Assembly (NCBI RefSeq): GCF_002015035.1
Contig: NZ_MUXY01000007.1
Span: 36,982-100,981 of the forward strand
DNA length: 64,000 nucleotides
Direction: 5' to 3'
DNA from: Haemophilus parahaemolyticus
GTDB lineage: Bacteria; Pseudomonadota; Gammaproteobacteria; Enterobacterales; Pasteurellaceae
In this document: piece after piece, positions 20,317 to 28,549 of the stretch
Layout of the letters: each line of letters opens with the position of its first letter
Numbering within the stretch: the first letter of the stretch is position 1
Notes under the pieces: model-generated
What the model was told of the DNA's origin: nothing
The model's database searches: none
Seen by the model: only the letters and a program-made list of their open reading frames with translations
Position numbers and translations under genes: made by a program

Positions 20317-21552
20317 ATGAAGAAAGATATTATAATTAATATTATAGCCCTATTTTTTGAAAAGTTAATAACAGTAGCTTTGATTTTCTATTCGGAGGGA
20401 ATGATTGCCCGTTTACTAACGCCAGAAGCATATGGGCAATGGATTTATAGTGTTAATTTTATTTTATTATTAAGTTCTTTAGCATTAGTGATAGGCTCAG
20501 AAATTAGTGTTGTTGCATTAGCTAGAAATAAAAGCATATATAAAGAAATTATTTCAGGTACTTTTCTTGTTAGACTATTATTCTCAATAATAGCAATGCT
20601 TGCCGCTATATTATATGCTAAGTTCTTTACAAATGATGTTCTTATTAAAGAGTTTATCTATATTTTATCTTTATACCTTCTTTTAGCAGAGCCTTTTGGC
20701 GTTATTACTAACTATTTTCAAGCAAATGTAAAAATTCTACCAGTTACTATAATAAGAATTTCTGGTTTATTTATTAGAGTTTTAGTTATTTATATATTCT
20801 TTAACTATTATAGAGATGTAATGCCTTTATTACCTTTATCTCGTGTGTTAGAAATCATTGTTATAGTATGTTCTTTGCAGTGTTTGTTTTTTGTATGTAA
20901 AAGCAATTTTAAATTTATTATAAATCTACATGTTATAAGAATATTATTTTTGAGAGGGATAAAACTCTGGCCTGCATTAATCTTCATGTATCTATTTCAA
21001 CGTTTAGATAGATTTTATATTGAATATTATTTTTCTTTTGATGTGTTGGGTCAATATGGTATTGCGGTACAATTAATGGAGCAAGGATTCTTGTTGTTAG
21101 GTATTGTTGTTCAGTCTATATCACCTAAGTTAATATATTTAAAAGCATCTCAAAATGAAATAAGAGGTAATCTATTGAAATTGCTTATTGTCATATTTTT
21201 AGTTTCTGTAATATTTTTAATCTTAGGATATGTTTTAATTCCATATTTCATTTTTGTTGTATATGGTGATAACTATAGCTTAGCTTCTGATATATCTAAA
21301 GGAATGTTATTTGCAATAATTTTCTTTGGAATAGACACGGTAATTACTCAATATCTTTATAGAGAGAAAAAATCACTTTATATTCTATTAAAATGGATTG
21401 CTATGTCTATTATTATGTCTGTTAGCTATTATGTGGCATACTCAGTGGTTAGAATAGAGTCTTTATCCATCGTATATATTATAAACTATATTTTAATGTC
21501 GTTAATATCAGTAATTATATTATTAAAAAACTTACCAATAAGAAAGGCCTGA
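20317..21552 (+). CDS. wzx: O-antigen flippase Wzx
   Basis: This 411-residue protein is almost entirely hydrophobic, with about twelve membrane segments, and shows the polysaccharide transporter pattern EGMIARLLTPEAYGQWIYS near the N-terminus and KLWPALIFMYLFQRLDRFYI in the middle. Wzx moves the lipid-linked repeat unit across the inner membrane. It is much more AT-rich than wzz, as usual for serotype-specific genes that move horizontally. Sequence alone does not give the sugar specificity. Confidence 0.85.
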   Translation: MKKDIIINIIALFFEKLITVALIFYSEGMIARLLTPEAYGQWIYSVNFILLLSSLALVIGSEISVVALARNKSIYKEIISGTFLVRLLFSIIAMLAAILYAKFFTNDVLIKEFIYILSLYLLLAEPFGVITNYFQANVKILPVTIIRISGLFIRVLVIYIFFNYYRDVMPLLPLSRVLEIIVIVCSLQCLFFVCKSNFKFIINLHVIRILFLRGIKLWPALIFMYLFQRLDRFYIEYYFSFDVLGQYGIAVQLMEQGFLLLGIVVQSISPKLIYLKASQNEIRGNLLKLLIVIFLVSVIFLILGYVLIPYFIFVVYGDNYSLASDISKGMLFAIIFFGIDTVITQYLYREKKSLYILLKWIAMSIIMSVSYYVAYSVVRIESLSIVYIINYILMSLISVIILLKNLPIRKA

Positions 21553-21553
21553 A

Positions 21554-22444
21554 ATGATTAAGTTTACTATTTTTACCCCTGCTTATAATCGAGCTCATAC
21601 CTTAAGAAGATGCTATGAAAGTATTTTAGCTCAAGATAATTTAGAAGAATTAGAATGGTTATTAATTAATGATGGCTCGAATGATAATACAGATGATATT
21701 GTGGATTCTTTAATTTCTGAAAATAAGTTAAATATTCGCTATATAAAGCAAGAAAATAGTGGAAAACAATTTTCTTGGAATAAGGCTATATCTATGGCTA
21801 AAGGGTTGTATTTTATTGGATTAGACTCTGATGATACTTTTAGAGAGAATTCTTTATTTAGCATTATATCAGATTGCAATAATTTACTAGATAAAGATGA
21901 TATAGTAGGAATTAGATGTTTAGCTATTAATAATATGACAAATAAGCCAAGTGGTCGCTTAATAGAGAATAAGTTAATTGAAATGACTTGGTTTGATGAA
22001 TTTTCGAATAGTAAAAATTTTGGTGAGAGAATAGATATACTAAAAACGGATGTTATAAAAAAATTCTTATATCCAGTTGATTCTGATATAAGATTTATCC
22101 CTGAAATATGCTTCTATACAAAATTAGCTAAGAAAGGATATAAATTTATTTATTCTCCTAAAGCATTAAGTGTATTTTTTGATGATGAGACTGAAAATAG
22201 ACTAAGTAGAAGTAATATATTTAAGCATGCTAAAGGGCATTATATTTCTAGAAGCATTATGCTAAAAGATATTCCTTTTTCAGTTTGGATAAAAAATCCA
22301 ATAGCGTATGTTAAAACAGTTATTAGATTTTCACAAATGGCAAAATATTTGAATAAACCTGTTATACAAAGGAAAATAGATGCAGGAAATATAGGAGCTT
22401 TATTAAGCTATTTAATAGGGATTTTTATTAAGGTTGAAAAATGA
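21554..22444 (+). CDS. Family 2 glycosyltransferase
   Basis: This 296-residue GT-A enzyme starts FTIFTPAYNRAHTLRRCYES, has the nucleotide-binding segment WLLINDGSNDNT and the metal-binding GLDSDDTF (DxD-like) at about residues 95-102. It adds one sugar to the O-antigen repeat unit on the cytoplasmic face. Donor and acceptor are not predictable. It is 1 bp after wzx, and its TGA overlaps the ATG of the next gene (ATGA). Confidence 0.85.
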   Translation: MIKFTIFTPAYNRAHTLRRCYESILAQDNLEELEWLLINDGSNDNTDDIVDSLISENKLNIRYIKQENSGKQFSWNKAISMAKGLYFIGLDSDDTFRENSLFSIISDCNNLLDKDDIVGIRCLAINNMTNKPSGRLIENKLIEMTWFDEFSNSKNFGERIDILKTDVIKKFLYPVDSDIRFIPEICFYTKLAKKGYKFIYSPKALSVFFDDETENRLSRSNIFKHAKGHYISRSIMLKDIPFSVWIKNPIAYVKTVIRFSQMAKYLNKPVIQRKIDAGNIGALLSYLIGIFIKVEK

Positions 22445-23517
22445 AAACAATCTGTTTCTTTTGTGGTAACTTAAATAATGCAGGCGGTACAGAGCGTGTT
22501 GCCACTTCTATTGCAAATGCTTTAGCTGAGAAGGGTTACAATATTTTGATGTTAAATTTATGGGAAGGAGATAAACCTTTCTTTTATTTAAACAAAAAAA
22601 TCAAGAGCTCTCAGCTATATTCACAACGTGTTTCATTTTCTAAACAATATTTGCAAACCATATTGAAGTTAAGAATTTTTTTAAAAGAGAATCAAGTAGA
22701 TACTTTAGTTGTTGTTGAATCAATGCTATCGCTTTTTTCCTTGCCAGCTAAGATTGGATTAGTGATAAATCATATCACCTGGGAGCATTTTAATTATAAT
22801 GTTACTCTTGGACAAAAAGGACGAGCACTCTCTCGTCATTTATCTCGCTTATTTTCAAATAAAATTGTGACTTTAACAGAAGCAGATAAACAAATTTGGG
22901 AAAAGAAAACCATTGGTAAGGCAGAAATTATAGCAATCTCTAATCCTTCCCCCTATGCTATTTCAGATCATATTCCTTCTCAAATGAATAAGACGGTTCT
23001 GGCAGTTGGTAGATTAACTTATCAAAAAGGTTTTGATCTTCTTATTCAAGCTTGGAAATTAGTTAAAAATGAACCGCACTTTTCAGAGTGGAAATTAAAT
23101 ATTGTTGGTGATGGCGAAGACAAGGCTAATTTGATGAAATCTATTGATGTATTCAATTTAGGCAATAGTGTTACGTTATTTCCTTTTTCTTATAATATTA
23201 ATGAATTCTATTTAGAGGCATCATTGTACTGTATGTCTTCTAGATTTGAAGGTTTGCCCATGGTTCTTATAGAAGCTCAAAGTTTTGGGTTGCCAATAGT
23301 CTCTTTTAATTGTGATACCGGACCAAGCGAAATTCTTGATCATAATAAATCAGGTTTTTTATGTAAGCCAGAAGATGTTTCTGATTTAGCACTAAAACTA
23401 AAAGCATTAATGAGCTTATCTGAACAAGAGTATAATGGTATGGTTTCTTATGCTAAAAAATCTGTTAGTAAGTTTGCTTTAGATAAGATTGCGGATAAAT
23501 GGGAAGAGATTGTATAA
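22441..23517 (+). CDS. Family 4 glycosyltransferase
   Basis: This 358-residue GT-B enzyme has the N-terminal glycine motif NNAGGTERVATSIANAL and the C-terminal donor-binding region with AVGRLTYQKGFDLLIQAWK, then SSRFEGLPMVLIEAQSFGLP (the E-x7-E motif) at about residues 265-285. It is a cytoplasmic retaining transferase for the O-antigen repeat unit. The start overlaps the preceding stop by 4 bp. The stop is followed directly by the wzy ATG. Confidence 0.87.
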   Translation: MKTICFFCGNLNNAGGTERVATSIANALAEKGYNILMLNLWEGDKPFFYLNKKIKSSQLYSQRVSFSKQYLQTILKLRIFLKENQVDTLVVVESMLSLFSLPAKIGLVINHITWEHFNYNVTLGQKGRALSRHLSRLFSNKIVTLTEADKQIWEKKTIGKAEIIAISNPSPYAISDHIPSQMNKTVLAVGRLTYQKGFDLLIQAWKLVKNEPHFSEWKLNIVGDGEDKANLMKSIDVFNLGNSVTLFPFSYNINEFYLEASLYCMSSRFEGLPMVLIEAQSFGLPIVSFNCDTGPSEILDHNKSGFLCKPEDVSDLALKLKALMSLSEQEYNGMVSYAKKSVSKFALDKIADKWEEIV

Positions 23518-24867
23518 ATGTCATTTTATGTAAAGAATAATAATATTATTCTATTAGTTTTTTTAGTTTTTATATATTTAGTTTCGTTAGCTTCACTATA
23601 TTTTGTTAGTTACGATGACTATATTATTTCATTTTCTTTTTTTCTAGCAATTTCTTTAATTTTTACTTTTGGGATTTTAAATAGGGATAGGATATTTTCA
23701 TTAAAGTATATTTATATTTATGGATTTGTTTTATTTATTGGTGGGAGATTTATTGCGTATTTACTTAATGAAAATATAAATGTTTTTAAATTTGATTTTG
23801 GTTTGGTATATGACTTAGATTCTAGTTTTGATAAGTTTTATATATTCACATTAGTGTATGGTTCAATTTTTTTCTTTATGTTTGCTAATGTCATTAATAG
23901 AAATAATTTTATAGACCTTGGTATAAGGCCATTCTTATTTAATAAAAGTTTAATATATATTGTTACTCTATTTTTATGTTGTTTTTTACTGAAGGATAAC
24001 TTGGCTAATATTTCTCTTTCCTTATCAAAAGGATATTTATCACTATATAGTGCTCAATCTGAACAATATTCAACTCCTTTATCTCTAATTGTTAGTGCGG
24101 TATTAATTTCAATGATAGGATTACTATATATAGAAAATAGTCATCATATGCGATTTAAAATGATTATTATATTTTTTATATTTGTACAATTATTAACAAT
24201 TATTACTGGTTCTAGAGGCGGTTTTGTTAGTGTTATATTACTTTCTGGGTGGCTCTTTCTAAGAGAAAAAAGATTTTCACTAAAATCTGCTTTTTTATTA
24301 ACTATGTTTGCTATTTCTCTAGTTATTTTTGTTAATATGTTATTAAGTTTTTCGAGTAGAAGTAGCGAGGAAGGGGGTATTTTAGAAATTATTACAAATA
24401 ACCTAAATAATCAAGGCATTAGTCTTATGGTTTTTGACTTAAGTACTAGAATACAAGACTATCCTTTTCCTGCATTTTTAAAAACAATTATACCTGGTAG
24501 TCAGCTATTCTTTCATTATTTTATAGGGGATGTTCAAGTTTATGATGTAAGTTTTCCTCATTATCTTACTTTTATTTCAGCACCAGATTTGTATGACGAA
24601 GGGTATGGCTTTGGTTGGGCTTTGTTATCTGATTTTTATGTTTTCTCATTCTCAAATCTAGCATTATTTTTTATGCTTAATTTTTTATGGGGAAGGTTAA
24701 TTTATAAATTAGATAACTATGATAAAAAATCATATTATAAAGGTTTATCATTTATTTTTGCTACTCAAATTTTTATGATAAGCAGAGCATCTATATCAAC
24801 ATTGATTGCTTGTTCGGTTATTTATAGCATTTTTTATTTAATCTTCTTCAGAGCTAGAAAAAAATGA
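23518..24867 (+). CDS. wzy: O-antigen polymerase Wzy
   Basis: This 449-residue protein with about eleven membrane segments contains ITGSRGGFVSVILLSG around residue 240, a pattern seen in oligosaccharide repeat-unit polymerases, and a large periplasmic loop (about 275-370). Wzy joins repeat units on the periplasmic face. Assignment rests on topology, this motif and its place between glycosyltransferases. The second polymerase/ligase-like gene (30446) fits WaaL better. Its TGA overlaps the next ATG across an A7 run (24858-24864). Confidence 0.78.
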   Translation: MSFYVKNNNIILLVFLVFIYLVSLASLYFVSYDDYIISFSFFLAISLIFTFGILNRDRIFSLKYIYIYGFVLFIGGRFIAYLLNENINVFKFDFGLVYDLDSSFDKFYIFTLVYGSIFFFMFANVINRNNFIDLGIRPFLFNKSLIYIVTLFLCCFLLKDNLANISLSLSKGYLSLYSAQSEQYSTPLSLIVSAVLISMIGLLYIENSHHMRFKMIIIFFIFVQLLTIITGSRGGFVSVILLSGWLFLREKRFSLKSAFLLTMFAISLVIFVNMLLSFSSRSSEEGGILEIITNNLNNQGISLMVFDLSTRIQDYPFPAFLKTIIPGSQLFFHYFIGDVQVYDVSFPHYLTFISAPDLYDEGYGFGWALLSDFYVFSFSNLALFFMLNFLWGRLIYKLDNYDKKSYYKGLSFIFATQIFMISRASISTLIACSVIYSIFYLIFFRARKK

Positions 24868-27092
24868 AAATATTATTACTCATTACAGGATTAGGCATTG
24901 GCGGAGCAGAAAAACAAGTTTGCGATTTAGTAGATAAGTTTGTTCAGCTAGGCCATCAAGTTAAATTAATTTCTCTGAGCAAAGCGTTTTCTGAACAAAC
25001 TCTTCCGAAAAATAATCAGATAGAAATAAGTTATCTCAATATGACTAAAGATCCATTAAGTTTAGTGAGAGCTTATTTTCAGTTAAGAAATGAGATTAAA
25101 GCTTTTAAACCGGATGTTATTCACTCTCATATGTTTCATGCTAATTTAATGGCAAGACTTATAAGATTATCAACTAAAGTTGATCGACTTATTTGCACTG
25201 CCCATAGTAAAAATGAAGGTGGAGCATTAAGAATGAGTTTATATCGTTTTACTAATTTTCTCTCTGATCTTAATACCAATGTAAGCCAAGATGCTGTTAA
25301 TGCTTTCATAGAGAAGAAAGCGGTTAAAAAAGGTCAAATGATTACAATAGAAAATGGTATAGATACTTCTCTCTTTAAAAAAGATAATACTATAAGAGAA
25401 AATATACAGTTATCTTTGTCGCCAATAAAAAATGATTATGTATTTTTAGCAATTGGACGATTAACTGATCCTAAAGATTATCCTAATTTACTTAAAGCAT
25501 TTTCAATAGTGAATAAACAAAAGCCGAATACTTGTTTATTGATAGCGGGTATTGGGGAATTAGAGCAAGAATTAAAACAATACACTGTTCAATTGGGTAT
25601 CTCTGAAAAAGTATCTTTTTTAGGATTGAGGCGTGATATTAATCAATTAATGAATATTGCGGATACTTATGTTATGTCTTCGCATTTTGAAGGATTACCG
25701 CTTGTAATCGGTGAGGCAATGGCAACAGAAAATGTGGTTATTGCTACTGATTGTGGTGGAACACGCGAAGTGATAGGCGATAATGGTTTCCTTGTGCCGA
25801 TTCGAAATAGCGAAGCTTTAGCAAATGCAATGCTACAATCAATGGATTTAACAGAAAAAGAGCGATCAATTTTAGGCAAGAAATCGCGAGAACATATTCT
25901 TAAGTATTATTCATTGGATGCTGTTGTAAACAAATGGTTAGTTTTATATCAAAAAAAAATGAAAAAGAAAATTGCAATTATCGTGAATGAGGTTTCGACT
26001 TTATTACATTTTAGAAAAGAATTAGTACTTGACCTTGTAAAAGAAGGCTACGAAGTTTTCTGCTTGGCGGAAGGGTATGAAGCTTCTACTAAAGAAATCA
26101 TTGTCAGCTGGGGAGCAAAACCAGTTGAGCATAATTTAAAAAGAAGTAACCTTAATCCTTTAGCAGATATTATTGAAGTATTCAAACTTAGAAAAGCATT
26201 GAAAGAGATTGCCCCAGATATTGTACTAACTTGTTTTGTAAAACCTGTAATTTTTGCTTCTTTAGCGGCAAAATTGGCAGGTATTAAAAAGCGGGTAGGA
26301 ATGATTGAAGGCTTAGGCTATGCTTTCACACCTTCCACTGAGAAGAAAGGATTAAAAGCTAAAATTATTAAATTTTTGCAAATACAACTCTATAAGATCG
26401 CATTACCGACATTAGATAAAGTGTTATTCTTAAATCCTGATGATCAGAGAGATCTTTTAATTGAGAATAATATTAAGGTTAAGTCTACAGAAATATTAGG
26501 TGGCATCGGCGTAAATTTAAATTATTATCGCTATTCTGAACCTAAAATTAAAAATGATGTTTCATTTATTTTTTTAGGTCGATTATTAAGAGAAAAGGGA
26601 ATTTTTGAATTTTTAGAGGCAGCTAAGGTTGTTAAAAAAGAGAAACCGAATACCCAATTTCTTGTATTAGGACAAATTGATAAACAAAATCCTACTGCAA
26701 TGTCAGAAGAAAAATTACAAGAGTATATTGATGCCAATATCATTGAATATTTAGGATATGTAAAAAACGTTCCAGATTATATTGAAAAAACAGATGTTTT
26801 TGTGCTCCCTTCTTATCGAGAAGGCGTGCCAAAAAGCACGCAAGAAGCAATGGCGATGGGCAAGGTCATTTTAACCACGGATGTACCAGGTTGTAGAGAA
26901 ACTGTAGTTGATGGTGTGAATGGTTTCTTAGTGCCACTTTTCTCTGCTGAAAAATTAGCTGAAAAGATGCTTGAGTTAATTAATAAACCTATTCTTGTTC
27001 GTACAATGGGCATTGAAAGTCGTAGAATAGCAGAAGAAAAATTTGATGTAAGAAAAGTTAACAAAAGAATTATCTCTATTTTGGAAGAATAA
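24864..27092 (+). CDS. Fused double family 4 glycosyltransferase (two GT-B enzymes in one frame)
   Basis: This 742-residue protein contains two complete GT-B transferases. Residues 1-365 start ILLITGLGIGGAEKQVCDLV and include SSHFEGLPLVIGEAMATENV. Residues 366-742 start again with MKKKIAIIVNEVSTLLHFRK and include LPSYREGVPKSTQEAMAMG. Each half alone is the length of a normal family member. The junction is a run of nine A (25951-25959) reading CAA AAA AAA ATG. With eight A the first gene would stop at TGA overlapping the second ATG, exactly as at the two upstream gene junctions of this operon. It is therefore either a real fusion, a slippage-controlled pair, or a sequencing error. Confidence 0.85.
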   Translation: MKILLLITGLGIGGAEKQVCDLVDKFVQLGHQVKLISLSKAFSEQTLPKNNQIEISYLNMTKDPLSLVRAYFQLRNEIKAFKPDVIHSHMFHANLMARLIRLSTKVDRLICTAHSKNEGGALRMSLYRFTNFLSDLNTNVSQDAVNAFIEKKAVKKGQMITIENGIDTSLFKKDNTIRENIQLSLSPIKNDYVFLAIGRLTDPKDYPNLLKAFSIVNKQKPNTCLLIAGIGELEQELKQYTVQLGISEKVSFLGLRRDINQLMNIADTYVMSSHFEGLPLVIGEAMATENVVIATDCGGTREVIGDNGFLVPIRNSEALANAMLQSMDLTEKERSILGKKSREHILKYYSLDAVVNKWLVLYQKKMKKKIAIIVNEVSTLLHFRKELVLDLVKEGYEVFCLAEGYEASTKEIIVSWGAKPVEHNLKRSNLNPLADIIEVFKLRKALKEIAPDIVLTCFVKPVIFASLAAKLAGIKKRVGMIEGLGYAFTPSTEKKGLKAKIIKFLQIQLYKIALPTLDKVLFLNPDDQRDLLIENNIKVKSTEILGGIGVNLNYYRYSEPKIKNDVSFIFLGRLLREKGIFEFLEAAKVVKKEKPNTQFLVLGQIDKQNPTAMSEEKLQEYIDANIIEYLGYVKNVPDYIEKTDVFVLPSYREGVPKSTQEAMAMGKVILTTDVPGCRETVVDGVNGFLVPLFSAEKLAEKMLELINKPILVRTMGIESRRIAEEKFDVRKVNKRIISILEE
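25951..25961 (+). repeat. A9 homopolymer at the glycosyltransferase fusion point
   Basis: Nine A followed by TG form the internal ATG of the second transferase (25959-25961, codon 366). A loss of one A creates TGA here and separates the two proteins; a gain of one A gives early termination a few codons later. Confidence 0.85.
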
Positions 27093-27997
27093 TGATGAAG
27101 AAAATTATTATAACAGGTGCGTCAGGCTTTATGGGGAAAAGTTTTTTTAATCATTTTAAGCAAAATAATGCTGTACAGGTTGAAACATTATCTTTACGAA
27201 ATAACTGGGTGTTAAATAAAAATGCTGATGTGCTAATCCATTTAGCCGCTAAGTCAAGTGATAGTTATCAAATTTCTGATGAAAAAGAATATTTTGAAGT
27301 GAATAGAGATTTGACAATTAAACTTTTCCAAGCATTTTTAGATTCTAAGATTAAAGATTTTATTTACTTTAGTAGTGCTAAGGTTATTACAGATAATGCT
27401 GCTGATTGTTTAACGGAAGAAACTCCATTAAATCCAATGAGCGTTTATGGGCGATCTAAAAAAGCTGCTGAAGAATATTTATTGGCTCATAAATTACCAG
27501 AAGGCAAGAGATTACTAATTATTAGACCTTGCTTAGTTCATGGAGAAGGAAATCATGGCAACTTAATTGCATTGTATAAATTAGTTAAAAAAGGTTTTCC
27601 TTGGTTCTTTGCTGGTTTTGAGAATAAACGATCTTTTTTACATATTGATAATTTAATTTATTGTATTGATAAATTATTAGAAGATAGAAATATTGCTTCT
27701 GGCGTTTATAATATTGCTGATGATCAACCGATTTCAACAAATGAGCTTATTTCATTAATGGGCGAGGTTGCTAAGAAACCCGTGCGGTTATGGACTATTC
27801 CTAGTGGTTTAGTATCTGCTGCTTTTAAAGTTGGAGATATATTACACCTTCCTATTAACACGAATATTTTAAATAAACTTACTGGAAACTTTTTTATTTC
27901 TAACCAGAAACTAAAAGATGCTATAAATGTTGAGAAATTACCTTTTTCTACTCAGGAAGGACTTCTAAAAACACCTAATTCAATTAAGGATAAATAA
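27092..27997 (+). CDS. NAD-dependent sugar epimerase/dehydratase, WbpV-like UDP-4-keto-HexNAc reductase
   Basis: This 301-residue short-chain dehydrogenase has the cofactor motif TGASGFMGKS (residues 8-17), a serine in YFSSAKV and the catalytic YGRSK at about residues 130-134. The order of this gene, an initiating transferase and a WbpM-like dehydratase is that of wbpV-wbpL-wbpM in Pseudomonas aeruginosa, where WbpV reduces UDP-4-keto-6-deoxy-GlcNAc to a QuiNAc or FucNAc donor. That activity is inferred from context. The start shares one base with the stop of the preceding gene. Confidence 0.75.
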   Translation: MMKKIIITGASGFMGKSFFNHFKQNNAVQVETLSLRNNWVLNKNADVLIHLAAKSSDSYQISDEKEYFEVNRDLTIKLFQAFLDSKIKDFIYFSSAKVITDNAADCLTEETPLNPMSVYGRSKKAAEEYLLAHKLPEGKRLLIIRPCLVHGEGNHGNLIALYKLVKKGFPWFFAGFENKRSFLHIDNLIYCIDKLLEDRNIASGVYNIADDQPISTNELISLMGEVAKKPVRLWTIPSGLVSAAFKVGDILHLPINTNILNKLTGNFFISNQKLKDAINVEKLPFSTQEGLLKTPNSIKDK

Positions 27998-28545
27998 TGA
28001 TTAGATTACTTGATATATTACTTTCTCTTGTTGGGCTTATTTTAACTTCGCCCATACTCTTAATTGTTACTATTCTAGGTTATTTTGAAACAAAATCTCC
28101 GATTTTTATTCAAGAACGAGTTGGTAAGAATAAAAAATCTTTTAAATTAATCAAGTTTAGAACAATGGCTGTTGATACAAAGTCTGTGGCAAGTCATTTA
28201 GTGGGAACTGCTTCAATTACTAAATTAGGTGGCTTTTTAAGAAAAACAAAAATTGATGAACTACCACAATTAATTAATGTTTTAAAAGGTGAAATGAGTT
28301 TAGTCGGACCGCGTCCAAACTTATTTAATCAAGAAGATGTTATACAAGCACGTGATAAATATAATATATATCGAGCATTACCAGGGATTACAGGGTTGGC
28401 TCAAATCCAAGAGATTGATATGTCAATGCCTGAATTATTAGCAAAAACAGATAATGAAATGTTGGAAGGTTTAACTCTTAAATCGTACTTCAATTATATT
28501 CTTATGACTGCTTTAGGAAAAGGAGCTGGCGATAGAGCCAGATAA
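27997..28545 (+). CDS. Initiating sugar-phosphate transferase (PglC-type)
   Basis: This 182-residue protein is a minimal monotopic phosphoglycosyl transferase: an N-terminal re-entrant hydrophobic helix (LLDILLSLVGLILTSPILL), IFIQERVGKNKKSFKLIKFR, the catalytic Asp-Glu in KIDELPQLINVLKGEMS, VGPRP and PGITGLAQ. It moves a HexNAc-1-phosphate, probably QuiNAc or FucNAc, to undecaprenyl phosphate and so starts each repeat unit. Its start shares a base with the stop of the reductase gene. WecA at 43227 is an unrelated second initiating enzyme. Confidence 0.9.
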   Translation: MIRLLDILLSLVGLILTSPILLIVTILGYFETKSPIFIQERVGKNKKSFKLIKFRTMAVDTKSVASHLVGTASITKLGGFLRKTKIDELPQLINVLKGEMSLVGPRPNLFNQEDVIQARDKYNIYRALPGITGLAQIQEIDMSMPELLAKTDNEMLEGLTLKSYFNYILMTALGKGAGDRAR

Positions 28546-28549
28546 GATT

